Positions 1-9,549 of a stretch of 64,000 nt of DNA are shown here, piece after piece (the stretch's first letter is position 1; each line of letters opens with the position of its first letter). Origin of the DNA: Methanolobus vulcani. Lineage in GTDB: Archaea; Halobacteriota; Methanosarcinia; Methanosarcinales; Methanosarcinaceae. The stretch is taken from assembly GCF_900100715.1 (NCBI RefSeq), contig NZ_FNCA01000004.1:1-64000 (forward strand), given 5' to 3'. A program made the translations under genes and the position numbers. A model generated the notes under the pieces. That model worked only from the letters and a program-made list of their open reading frames with translations. It was not told where the DNA came from and searched no databases.

Positions 1-212
1 TCTTCTGACCACCATTTCAGCCGTCTCCAGGCAGTTGCCCTGGATCCATAAATTACTGGCATATCTCCCCACCTGCAACCAGTTATCAGGACAAAGAGTA
101 TGCCATTGATGACCTTGCGGTCATCAGCCCTCTTTCTCCCTGTAATGGGTTGAGGTGGTAAACGTGGCTTAATAAACTTCCATTGTTCATCAGAGATTTC
201 TCTGAATTCCAT
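1..212 (-). mobile_element. IS5-like transposase, N-terminal 70 residues, cut by window edge
   Basis: Read on the minus strand from the ATG at 212, the frame stays open to base 1. It encodes a typical IS5-family N-terminal domain that starts MEFREISDEQW, runs through KPRLPPQP and GRKRADDRKVINGILFVL, and ends with the conserved TGCRWGDMP and TAWRRLKWW segments. The catalytic DDE part lies outside the window. The bases between 212 and about 270 would hold the promoter-proximal end of the element, and a possible inverted-repeat end lies near 255-270. Only one end of the element is visible, so inverted repeats and target duplication cannot be confirmed. Confidence 0.85.
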
Positions 213-255
213 TCATATCCCCATAATAAAATTAAAAGAAGTAGTATTTATAGTT

Positions 256-849
256 TTGAGATGGGTTCAAAAACAAACAGTATATCTGACAAATATTTCC
301 CATAGTGGAAAACATCTGCTTAATATCATAAATGAGATCCTGGATATTTCAAAGATAGAATCCGGGAAAATGAAATTATATAAGGAAGATGTGTTGCTGG
401 TAGAAACCTACGCAGAGATCATCGCCACACTGCAACACATTGCAAGCAGAAAAGAAATAAAGCTTGATGTTTTACCCTGGCCTGAGGGTGAATACGTATA
501 CGCTGACAAGGCAAAACTGAAGCAGATACTCTATAATCTTGTGGGAAATGCCATCAAATTTACCAACGAAGGAGGGGCTGTGATCATAAGAACAAAAAAT
601 GATGGAAAATTTATCCATATATCAATTAAAGACACTGGCATTGGCATCTCATCTGATGGATTAAAGAAATTGTTCAAACCATTTACACAGCTTGAATCTT
701 TTGAATCAAGATCCTATGAAGGTACAGGACTTGGTCTTGCACTTTCAAAAGAGCTTGTGGAACTACACGGTGGACAGATAAGTGCTGAAAGTGAACCTGG
801 AAATGGAAGCACTTTTACTTTTACATTGCCTGTCTTTAAAAAGACTTGA
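256..849 (+). pseudogene. Histidine kinase remnant, 3' half only, truncated by IS insertion
   Basis: The frame starts inside the second helix of a HisKA dimerisation domain (NISHSGKHLLNIINEILDIS, KIESGKMKLY). It continues through a complete HATPase_c domain with N box (NLVGNAIKFTNEG), G1 (DTGIGIS), F box (FKPFTQL) and G2 (GTGLGLALSKELVELHGG). The phosphoacceptor H box and any sensor domain are missing. The same segment in the intact paralogues of this window is preceded directly by the His-containing helix, so the left part was lost. The IS5-like transposase gene begins only about 45 bases upstream, which makes insertion the obvious cause. The TTG at 256 is not a credible native start. Confidence 0.85.
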
Positions 850-966
850 TTTATTTTTAATTATATTAAACTCTTTAAAACTTGAATTAAGTTCAAACTG
901 ATTCGCAGTTTAAGTAACAGTTTTATCTTTTCAGATGAATTAGGCTTATAGGGGCGTGAGGAGTCT

Positions 967-1443
967 ATGAAAAGCAATAACACATTTGTAGGAATTATAG
1001 TACTGATTACAATCATATTGGTTACTATTGCCACTTTTTCACTGGGATGCGCTGAACCACCGGTCATCCCTGATAATGATTCAGTTATTATAGAAGACAA
1101 CAACAGTGAGTATGTTTACGGAGATGCAAACGTAGAAAGCATACAGATACTGACACTTGAATCGTTCCCTGTCCAGATACGTGTGATCGCAACAGGATAT
1201 CTGCCGGATGGCTGTACATCCATAAATGAGAAAACAGTCTCATATGATGAGAAAACAAAGAGCTTTACAGTCCACATAACAACCTCAAGACCCGCAGATG
1301 CAATGTGCACTCAAGCACTGGTACCATTTGAAGAATCTATTGCACTTGATGTTTACGGACTTGAAAAGGGCACATATAAAGTAGATGTAAATGGCGTTAC
1401 CGATGAATTCGAACTTCAGGTCGATAATATTCCACAGGGATGA
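967..1443 (+). CDS. Small secreted lipoprotein
   Basis: This 158-residue protein has a positively charged N-terminus, a hydrophobic stretch at about residues 7-26 and a lipobox-like LGC at about residues 26-28, so it is probably an outward-facing lipid-anchored protein. The C-terminal part (about 55-155) reads like one compact beta domain with the segments IRVIATGYLPDGCT, TTSRPADAMCTQALVPFEE and LDVYGLEKGTYKVDVNG. It contains two further cysteines that could form a disulfide. I recognise this pattern from uncharacterised bacterial and archaeal secreted proteins but know no function for it. A GAGG ribosome-binding site lies just upstream of the ATG. Confidence 0.75.
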   Translation: MKSNNTFVGIIVLITIILVTIATFSLGCAEPPVIPDNDSVIIEDNNSEYVYGDANVESIQILTLESFPVQIRVIATGYLPDGCTSINEKTVSYDEKTKSFTVHITTSRPADAMCTQALVPFEESIALDVYGLEKGTYKVDVNGVTDEFELQVDNIPQG

Positions 1444-1453
1444 TTTCTTTAAC

Positions 1454-4400
1454 TCATTCCTTTTCTGCTTTTGCTGAAAGTTTTTCCACATTTCTGATGC
1501 AGGAGAGAAAATCCTGTTTTTTGAATATTCCTTTCTGCATCACAAAAGACACATTCTTATCGAGTTCGTCCTTCTCATGAACTTCAAGATCCTTTGCAGT
1601 ACAGACTATTATAGGAATATCAATTGTTTGAGGGTGCTTCTTTAATTCTTTGATCACATCAAAACCATCTATTACCGGCATCATCAGGTCAAGTATAAGG
1701 ACATCAGGAGAAGAAGTAAGCGCTTTTTCAATGCCTTCTTTGCCGCTTGAAGCCACAATCACGTTGTAACCTTCAGTTGAAAGCATGGAATCCATGAGTT
1801 CCAGCACAGAAGGTTCGTCATCTATGACCAGTACATTCACCTTTTCAAATGAACTGAGTTTCTTTAACCTTTCAAGTGATGCAAGAAGGCCTTCCCTGTC
1901 TATGGGTTTTACGAAATAGTCAAATGCTCCCCATATTACACCCAGATCCCTTTCATCCATGATAGAAACAATAACTACCGGTATATCCTCGGTTCCCTTT
2001 TCCTTTTTAAGATTCTTGAGAACATCCCATCCATCCATTTCAGGCATCATTATATCAAGAGTAATTGCAAATGGATGAAGTTCCTTTGCAAGTTCAAGAG
2101 CCTCTTTTCCATTATTTGCAAATCTCACATCATAACCTGCATCATTTAAAGTAAAAGAAAGAATTTCCTGAGATTTTAGGTCATCCTCGACAACAAGAAC
2201 AAGTGAACGGTCATTCATCTCATATTCGATACCTTTGTTTCTGGATACTATTGAACATCGTGCCCCTTCTGACACAAACCCTTCAACGTTTCTATCATCG
2301 GCCTCAGGTACAAAAACCGGAGAACTTGCCTCAAGATCAACCGGTATCTCAAAAATGAAAGATGAACCTGAACCGAACTCACTCTCAACCCATATTTTTC
2401 CATGGTGTTGTTCCACAAAGTTCTTTACGAGAACAAGACCAAGTCCTGTACCTTCATAAACCCTGCAACTTGAGGAATCAATCTGGGTGAATGCCTTAAA
2501 GAGACGCTCCAGATCCTCTTTTGAAATACCAATACCAGTATCTTTAACTTCCACACGGACTGATTTATCCTGCAAAATGACATTGATAGTAACAGACCCT
2601 TCGTAATCTGTGAACTTGATAGCATTACTCAAAAGATTATAGATTATCTGTTTGAATTTTCCTTTATCCGCATTTATTGTAATTGCATCAGGGACCATAT
2701 TAATTTCAAGCTTGATGTCCTTTTTATGGGCAAGAGGAGAGATGATGGATTTGACCTCATCCAATGAATCACCTATTTCGAATTTCTCCGGATGAAGTGT
2801 CATCTTTCCTGCTTCTATCTTTGACAGATCAAGAATATCATTGATAAGACTAAGTAAATGTCTGCCACTTTTGGATATGTTACCAACATACCTTTGTTGC
2901 TTATCATTAAGAGAACCGAATGTTTCCTCTGACAGAATGTCCGCAAAGCCTATAACTGAATTTAGAGGTGTACGCAGCTCATGGCTCATATTTGCAAGGA
3001 ATTCGCTCTTTGTGCGGCTTGCCTCTTCAGCAGTTCTTTTTGCAGCTAGCAAAGTTGCTTCAGCTTCTTTCCTTTCGGAAATGTCAACAAGAACACCTGC
3101 AATATGAAGTGGTTCACCATTTTCGGAATACTCCACAACTTTTCCTTTATTGGATACCCATCTGTATTTGCCATCTTTTCCACGAATGCGATATTCACAT
3201 TCTCCCATATTGGTCGTATTACTAAGAATATTATGTATTGCTGATACAGCACAATCCACATCATCCGGATGAATATGTTGCTTCATCCATTCAAAATTGT
3301 GACCTATCTCTTCTTCGTCGTAGCCGATTATATCCGCATATCTCTTATTAAAAATAAGATAATCTTCCTTCAGGTTGACATCCCATGTACCTTCATTGCT
3401 ACCTTCAAGAACTCTTCTCAGGTGCTGCTCACTTTCCCGGAGAGATTTTTCCATATTTCTCCTTTTGAGTACCATGGCCATTAGAGTTGAATACATATTC
3501 AAGGTATCAAAATCATCGGAATTCCACTGTCGTGTTCCTTCGACTTCATCCAGACCTACAAACCCTATAAGATTGCCTTCTGTGAATACCGGCAGGACAA
3601 GAACCGATCTTATATCCTGCATCTCAAGTATTTCTTTTTCGGCGGATGCTTCAGGAGGCAACAATGAAATATCAGTAATATTTATCATTTCATCATTTTT
3701 CAGTTTGGACATCCACCAGGGGAACGTATCAGCAGGCAGATCCTGTAATTCGTCTTTCTGAGTTTCTACACCTTTTGAACACCACTCATGAGTATTACTC
3801 ATTGTTGCATTATCCTCATTGAAAATAAACAGGTAAGCACGACTTGCTCCACAGAGAGTGCCAATTTCCATAAGGGACATATCTATTGCCATATCAACAT
3901 CCCCCGGATATGTGAACATTGAAGAAATGTTAAGCATTGTCTTTTCAATGGAATGCTTTCTTTTCAACAGAGCTTCCGCCTCATTCTTGAAAATGATCTC
4001 ATTCTCAAGCTTGGAATTGAGGTTATTAACGTAAAATACACTTACAGCTGCAATGATCAGCAAGAACAATATTCCTAAAAGGAAATATTTCATCCTTTCA
4101 AGTGTTGCCATCAAATCGATTTTGTCCTTGAATGGACCTTCATTTATATCCCTCAGGCATTGAACTACCGGACTGTAATCCTGTGGCACCGTCCAACCGG
4201 CAACATCACCGATCCCACTATTAGATGATGTGGAAAAAGGCATACTGAGTAAAGAAACAGAGACCCTTTCTGAAATTGATTTTGAGGTCTGTGGAGATTT
4301 TGCAATCACCCAACCAGGATACAGTCTTGTGCTTACTAAAAAAGGATAATCACCATAGGTCTGTGAATGAATAACCTTGAGATCATCAAGATCTATCTGA

Positions 4401-5059
4401 CCTTTCATGTACATTCTTTCAAGAACACCGGAAGGAAGAATCCCTACATCGTAATCTCCATTCAGTACAGGATTAACTATCTCTTCAGGATTTTTTTTAA
4501 AATCAATTGAACCAAAATCAGATTCAGGAATAATACGATGTTCTGTAAATTCCCTTTTAGCCAGCCACCATCCTTCCTTGGAAGGAGTTTCCACCACAAG
4601 GAAAGAAAGCCCGGTAGTGTCTGCCAGATTTTCAATGTCCCCCCTGTCATTTTTAGTAAATATTACACTACCCAAAAACGATGTTGCATCCTGGTCTACA
4701 TAATCTGGTGGCAGATATGTTACGGTTTCCATGGTTGCAATAATACTAATGCCGTTGGAAGCCTCAAGTGTGACATAGGTTGCCGGGTCAACAACAACAA
4801 AATCAATTTCACCGGATGAGATACCATCCTGCATGGATTTAAAATCTAAAGGGACTATATTGAATGTGAATTCAGGCATTTTAGATGAGAGATAATTATC
4901 GGTACCATTTAGTCTTGTGAAAGGCCTGGTATGTGAATCTCCTACAAGCACACCAATAGTAATTGTATCCCCATCAGCTAAGGCTATTGAATTAATAGTA
5001 CTTGAAAATATGATGAATAAAAAGAATGAAAATAAGACTAGCTTTAAGCTTATTTTCAC
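1454..5059 (-). CDS. Hybrid histidine kinase with PhnD-like extracytoplasmic sensor
   Basis: The 1201-residue protein has a signal peptide (1-28) and a periplasmic-binding-protein-like region (about 30-300) of the PhnD/phosphonate ABC type. Then come one membrane helix (about 325-345), a GAF-like domain (about 365-525), a PAS domain (about 545-655), HisKA with SHELRTPLNSVIGF, HATPase_c (NLLSNAIKF, DTGIGIS, GTGLGL) and two receiver domains, both with an intact LD-[IL]-MMP phosphorylation site. It is probably a membrane sensor that feeds an internal phosphorelay. It begins with GTG at 5059, and a GTGA overlap with the stop of the preceding kinase implies translational coupling. No output domain is present. 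The ligand cannot be read from the sequence. Confidence 0.9.
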   Translation of the reverse strand: MKISLKLVLFSFFLFIIFSSTINSIALADGDTITIGVLVGDSHTRPFTRLNGTDNYLSSKMPEFTFNIVPLDFKSMQDGISSGEIDFVVVDPATYVTLEASNGISIIATMETVTYLPPDYVDQDATSFLGSVIFTKNDRGDIENLADTTGLSFLVVETPSKEGWWLAKREFTEHRIIPESDFGSIDFKKNPEEIVNPVLNGDYDVGILPSGVLERMYMKGQIDLDDLKVIHSQTYGDYPFLVSTRLYPGWVIAKSPQTSKSISERVSVSLLSMPFSTSSNSGIGDVAGWTVPQDYSPVVQCLRDINEGPFKDKIDLMATLERMKYFLLGILFLLIIAAVSVFYVNNLNSKLENEIIFKNEAEALLKRKHSIEKTMLNISSMFTYPGDVDMAIDMSLMEIGTLCGASRAYLFIFNEDNATMSNTHEWCSKGVETQKDELQDLPADTFPWWMSKLKNDEMINITDISLLPPEASAEKEILEMQDIRSVLVLPVFTEGNLIGFVGLDEVEGTRQWNSDDFDTLNMYSTLMAMVLKRRNMEKSLRESEQHLRRVLEGSNEGTWDVNLKEDYLIFNKRYADIIGYDEEEIGHNFEWMKQHIHPDDVDCAVSAIHNILSNTTNMGECEYRIRGKDGKYRWVSNKGKVVEYSENGEPLHIAGVLVDISERKEAEATLLAAKRTAEEASRTKSEFLANMSHELRTPLNSVIGFADILSEETFGSLNDKQQRYVGNISKSGRHLLSLINDILDLSKIEAGKMTLHPEKFEIGDSLDEVKSIISPLAHKKDIKLEINMVPDAITINADKGKFKQIIYNLLSNAIKFTDYEGSVTINVILQDKSVRVEVKDTGIGISKEDLERLFKAFTQIDSSSCRVYEGTGLGLVLVKNFVEQHHGKIWVESEFGSGSSFIFEIPVDLEASSPVFVPEADDRNVEGFVSEGARCSIVSRNKGIEYEMNDRSLVLVVEDDLKSQEILSFTLNDAGYDVRFANNGKEALELAKELHPFAITLDIMMPEMDGWDVLKNLKKEKGTEDIPVVIVSIMDERDLGVIWGAFDYFVKPIDREGLLASLERLKKLSSFEKVNVLVIDDEPSVLELMDSMLSTEGYNVIVASSGKEGIEKALTSSPDVLILDLMMPVIDGFDVIKELKKHPQTIDIPIIVCTAKDLEVHEKDELDKNVSFVMQKGIFKKQDFLSCIRNVEKLSAKAEKE

Positions 5060-8000
5060 TTATCCACCCCACAAGAAACTGAATGATCCACATTATCAGA
5101 TGTTTTTTCAAGTTTTCCAAGGATACCAAGAAGATCTTCTTTTGAGAATTTGCCTTTTTGAAGTATACTAAACGCATTGCTATTCAGGTAATCAACTTCA
5201 TAAGCTTCCATGTCTTTGGCAGTACACACTATCAACGGTATGTTGATAGTCCTTGAATCAGATTTTAATGTAGATATTACATCAAAACCGCTTACATCAG
5301 GCATCATCAAATCAACTATCAAGACATCCGGATGAGTTTCAAAAGCCTTATTGATACCTTCCTGCCCGCTACCAGCAGTTATCACATCATATCCGAAAGA
5401 ACGTATCATCTCGGAAATCATTTCAACAACCATCGGATCATCATCGATGACCAGAGCTTTAAATGATGTTTTTCCTGACTTTGTAACAAGGTTAGAAAGA
5501 AGTCCCAGCAAGCGATCAGAATCTACAGGTTTTGTCAGGTGATCCACAACACCGACCACCATACCTATATCCTTCTCACCAAGTGAGGATAACACCAGAA
5601 CAGGAATGGAAGACGTACAATCATCTTTTTTCAGATTTTGCAGTATTTCAGTGCCGTCCATTCCCGGGAGATTCAGGTCCAGAGTAATGGCAAACGGATG
5701 AACATCCTTCGCAATTTCAAGTGCTTCTGCACCATCTTCTACCATAATCACCCTGAAGCCTGCTTCATTTAGCATAAAACTCAGAAGGTCCCTTGAATTC
5801 GGGTCATCTTCCACAACAAGGATCAGAGGTTCTGAACCATCGGAATTCTCCGGCTTAAGAATTATCAGATCATCTGCTGAACTTATAGTTGATGCCTGAA
5901 CAATATTGTCTGATTTCTCATCTGCAATTACCCTTGCATTGAGAGCCTTATCTTTGAGATTCAGAGGGACTTTAATATGGAATATGGAACCTTTGCCTTG
6001 CTCGCTCTCAACATCAATGGAACCTTCATGAAGTTCAAGAAGGTTCTTTACAAGAGCAAGACCAAGACCCGTACCCTCAAACTTGCGGTTACTTGAAGAA
6101 TCAAGTTGCACAAATGGCTGGAAGAGTTTTTCCTGATCCTCTTGAGATATACCAATACCAGTGTCACGAATGTTTACCAGAAGCATCTGATCTTCCATTG
6201 AAATATCAACATGGACCTCTCCATGAGCAGGTGTGAACTTTATTGCATTACCGATAAGGTTGTACATTATCTGTTTCAACTTGCCCCTGTCTGCATTTAT
6301 GAAAATACTTCTTGGTCTCATATTGAATTCAAAAAGAATATCCTTCTTTGATGAAAGCGGTTTCATCATGAGATGGATGTCAGATACCAGATCGGAAAAA
6401 TCGAATATCTCATGGAAAAGTTCCATTTTTCCGGCTTCTATCTTTGAAATATCCAGAATATCATTAATTAGGTTTAGCAGGTGTTTTCCACTATGAGATA
6501 TATTTTCCATGAACTTATTTTGCTTGTCATTAAGTTCTCCAAAACTTCCATCCAGCAGCAGATCAGAAAAACCTATTACTGAATTAAGAGGTGTACGCAA
6601 TTCATGACTCATGGTTGCAAGGAATTCACTCTTTGTGCGGTTTGCAGCCTCAGCGTGGATCTTTGCATCAAGGAGCGCCTTTTCTGTATTCTTGATCTCA
6701 GTAATATCAACAAAGCTTTCAATGAAAAGTTTGCGACCTGAAAGATTAACTACTTCTACAGATTTTAGAATTGGAACCCTCGTACCGTCTGAACGTACAA
6801 CTACACGTTCTGATCTGTCAATAGAGAGATTAAAATTAGTAATTGGACAATTACCAACCTGATTGGGACAAATGAATTTGTGGCATAAACGACCGATTAG
6901 ATCTTCTTTTTTATAATCTACAATTTCCAGAGCAGTAGTATTGACATCAACGATCTCATGAGTAATAGCATCAATGACGACCACACCACAATGTACGTTG
7001 TCTATAATAAGACTCATCCTTTCCTGATTTTCATGTTCCAGTCTTTCTATTTGTTTTCTTTCAGTGACATCACGGATAATAAGCTGAACAGTTAAGTCTG
7101 TCTCATCTACAAGAGTCGCAGTTACTTCAGCATCGATAAGTTTCCCATTTGCCTTTTTAATTTGTATTTCCGCTTTACTAAAGCCATTTTTTATAGAATC
7201 ATCAATAAGAGAATATAATAATTCCTGCTGACTGTCATTTACCAGATCATTTAATCCTATACCAACTATAGTATGATCAGCTACACATGCAAACACACAT
7301 GCTTTCTCATTAAGGTCTTTAATAATTCCATTCTTCACAATGAAAATTGCATCATTTGCATGTTCAAAGAGTAATCTGTATCTGCGTTCTTTCTCACGGA
7401 GGAGATTTTCAGACCTCTTGCTTTCAGTTATATCCCTGAAACTAAGAATACGACCTACAACTTTGTCTTTCCCATACAAAGGAAATGTAGAGATTTCAAA
7501 ATAATTACCATCAGTGAACTGTACAACTACAATATTACTCACTGTTGTCATGTGATATTTGTGCAACATGGAAATGAGATAATCATAATTGACAATTTTA
7601 TCTTTCAGATGTTCAAGTAACTTTAGACCGTCTTTTTCAACAAGAATGTTTTCAGGAATATCCCATAAAGCAATGAACTTGGATTTGAAATGAGTCATCT
7701 TATAATTCTCATCTATTACAACAACACCCTCTGAAACAGATTCTATAATAGAAGAAAGAAGACTTTCTCTTGTACTGAGAGTTTCAGCCAGATGGTCTAT
7801 ACTTGAAGCCAGCGACGATATTTCATCATTCCCGGGAATAAATGTACTTTCATATGAGGATAGGTCAGTCTCTGCTGCATCCACATTTTTCTTCAGAATG
7901 GATAGACGGGAAAGAATGCCATTTTCAAGGAATACTGTTCCTGCAGCTCCATAAAGAATACCTGCAAAAACAATAACATATAAAATATATCCAAATGTTG

Positions 8001-8817
8001 CTTTTGCTTTCTGATATATTATACGGGGACTCGATACCTCAAGAAGCAAGGCAGGTTCTCCATAGATATCATTGATAACAGTGTAGCCAAGGATAGTATT
8101 CTCACTAATTGTTTCAATATGGACCAATTTTGCCTCGCTGGTTGCTAATTGTACTTTATTTAGCAGATCATCGTCTAAGTTATAATCCTGAAGAAGATGA
8201 TAGTTTAGTGGAGTACCATGTACTTCTGAGAAAAAATTAGCCATATCTCTTGTAAAATAAGAACATATAATTATAGTCCCTTTTGAACTGAAATTATCTG
8301 ACGGATTCTGAATCACATGTGATGCAAACATGAGAGGACTTTCATTTAGTATTAATACACCAGAAGGAGAATAACTATTGGAAGGAGATGGTAATAGAAT
8401 ATTTTTATCAGAAATAATTGAAACTAATTTATCAGGAACAGGAATCTCAGTGTTTGTCTTATAATCATAACCCACTTCATATACAATATTATTAGAACTA
8501 TCGAGAATTATGACAAAATTAAGATTATTTTCCTTCTGTTTACTAGATATCAGATTCCAAGTACTGTAATCGGGGTTATTGTTTGATACCAGTCCATAAA
8601 TAATAGGACTGGAACCCATATTCTGGGCTATTACTTCAAGATTTAAGATATAATAATCAAAGTAATCGACAGCTTCATCCACATTTTTCATTACATCCTG
8701 ATGCTCAAGGTCTTCAAAATTTTTGAAAATAATAGAGCCTGCACTAATATACAAAGTCAGAACCAGCAAGAAAAGGGTCAAACTAAAAACTATCAATGTC
8801 TTTGAGCGTAATTTCAT
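5056..8817 (-). CDS. Hybrid histidine kinase: extracellular sensor, HAMP, three PAS, two receivers
   Basis: This roughly 1250-residue membrane kinase has a first helix near residues 8-28 and an extracellular CHASE4-like region of about 235 residues. These are followed by a second helix near 270-290, a HAMP-like linker and three PAS domains. The third PAS carries a cysteine cluster (CHKFICP, GNCPI). Next come HisKA (SHELRTPLNSVIGFSDLL), HATPase_c (NLIGNAIKF, DTGIGIS, GTGLGLAL) and two receivers with LDLNLPGMDG and VDLMMPDVSG phosphorylation sites. I chose the ATG at 8817 because TTGAGGTGGGCT gives it a ribosome-binding site; a TTG at 8829 would add four residues. It is the middle gene of a three-gene minus-strand operon. 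Confidence 0.9.
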   Translation of the reverse strand: MKLRSKTLIVFSLTLFLLVLTLYISAGSIIFKNFEDLEHQDVMKNVDEAVDYFDYYILNLEVIAQNMGSSPIIYGLVSNNNPDYSTWNLISSKQKENNLNFVIILDSSNNIVYEVGYDYKTNTEIPVPDKLVSIISDKNILLPSPSNSYSPSGVLILNESPLMFASHVIQNPSDNFSSKGTIIICSYFTRDMANFFSEVHGTPLNYHLLQDYNLDDDLLNKVQLATSEAKLVHIETISENTILGYTVINDIYGEPALLLEVSSPRIIYQKAKATFGYILYVIVFAGILYGAAGTVFLENGILSRLSILKKNVDAAETDLSSYESTFIPGNDEISSLASSIDHLAETLSTRESLLSSIIESVSEGVVVIDENYKMTHFKSKFIALWDIPENILVEKDGLKLLEHLKDKIVNYDYLISMLHKYHMTTVSNIVVVQFTDGNYFEISTFPLYGKDKVVGRILSFRDITESKRSENLLREKERRYRLLFEHANDAIFIVKNGIIKDLNEKACVFACVADHTIVGIGLNDLVNDSQQELLYSLIDDSIKNGFSKAEIQIKKANGKLIDAEVTATLVDETDLTVQLIIRDVTERKQIERLEHENQERMSLIIDNVHCGVVVIDAITHEIVDVNTTALEIVDYKKEDLIGRLCHKFICPNQVGNCPITNFNLSIDRSERVVVRSDGTRVPILKSVEVVNLSGRKLFIESFVDITEIKNTEKALLDAKIHAEAANRTKSEFLATMSHELRTPLNSVIGFSDLLLDGSFGELNDKQNKFMENISHSGKHLLNLINDILDISKIEAGKMELFHEIFDFSDLVSDIHLMMKPLSSKKDILFEFNMRPRSIFINADRGKLKQIMYNLIGNAIKFTPAHGEVHVDISMEDQMLLVNIRDTGIGISQEDQEKLFQPFVQLDSSSNRKFEGTGLGLALVKNLLELHEGSIDVESEQGKGSIFHIKVPLNLKDKALNARVIADEKSDNIVQASTISSADDLIILKPENSDGSEPLILVVEDDPNSRDLLSFMLNEAGFRVIMVEDGAEALEIAKDVHPFAITLDLNLPGMDGTEILQNLKKDDCTSSIPVLVLSSLGEKDIGMVVGVVDHLTKPVDSDRLLGLLSNLVTKSGKTSFKALVIDDDPMVVEMISEMIRSFGYDVITAGSGQEGINKAFETHPDVLIVDLMMPDVSGFDVISTLKSDSRTINIPLIVCTAKDMEAYEVDYLNSNAFSILQKGKFSKEDLLGILGKLEKTSDNVDHSVSCGVDK

Positions 8818-8851
8818 AGCCCACCTCAAGAACCCTTACGCAAAAAGAGAA

Positions 8852-9223
8852 TCAGTTTGAAGCTTCAAGGTGATATTGGATCTTTTCCTTAAAACTGTGG
8901 ATATCTATTGGTTTGGAAATGTAATCGATACATCCGGCTGCAATGAAACGCTCATCATCACCGCGCATTGAATGAGCTGTCAAGGCTATTACCGGTATAT
9001 CCTTTGTAGTTTGGTCTTCCTTTAATCGTGAAAGAACCTCGAGTCCGTCCATTTTAGGTAACTGGATATCCAGAAGTATCAGGTCAAACTCTTTCTCTTT
9101 TACCTTGTCCAGAGCTATGAAACCATCCTCTGCAGGAGTCACATCATATCCATAGGACTCAAGCAGGTCCACAGTGAGTTCCATATTTACAGGATTGTCC
9201 TCAATTACAAGTATATTGCACAT
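8852..9223 (-). CDS. Stand-alone receiver-domain response regulator
   Basis: The protein of about 123 residues is one CheY-like receiver. It has the acidic pair in VIEDN, the phosphoacceptor in LILLDIQLPKMDG, the ALTAHS switch Thr/Ser and YISKPID with the conserved lysine. No output domain follows. It ends 34 bases before the hybrid kinase gene, on the same strand, and is the first gene of the signalling operon. It could be a phosphate shuttle or sink for the two large kinases. The ATG at 9223 is preferred because TGAGGGAAAAA precedes it; the TTG at 9235 is the alternative. Confidence 0.9.
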   Translation of the reverse strand: MCNILVIEDNPVNMELTVDLLESYGYDVTPAEDGFIALDKVKEKEFDLILLDIQLPKMDGLEVLSRLKEDQTTKDIPVIALTAHSMRGDDERFIAAGCIDYISKPIDIHSFKEKIQYHLEASN

Positions 9224-9549
9224 TTTTTCCCTCAAGATATTTAGATCCCGCTCTGTTTTTGACCTTAAAACATCATCAATATTCTAGAGAAACATTGAAA
9301 TGTAGTTATGATGCTGATACGGGCGATAAATATAATAAATGAATGATAATATTATGTAGTTGGTTACTCTATAAAAGGATATCGCACCTCACTCTTCATC
9401 ACTAACATTTTATAAATGTTACACAGAATATTCAAATAAATTATAGAATAAAATAACAAGAAAATTAATCAGCAATGACTGAAGTCATACAAGAATCATT
9501 TAAGAATAAAATTCTTATCCGGGTTGAATACAAAAAAGAGGCATACTGA
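9224..9549. other. Divergent promoter region between signalling operon and CinA fusion gene
   Basis: This AT-rich spacer of about 325 bases has no coding potential that I can see. TATA-like stretches suitable for the minus-strand operon occur around 9326-9341 (TTTATTATATTTATC on the minus strand) and 9368-9379 (CCTTTTATAGAG). For the plus-strand gene, A/T-rich candidates lie around 9436-9455. I cannot decide between them. Confidence 0.4.
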
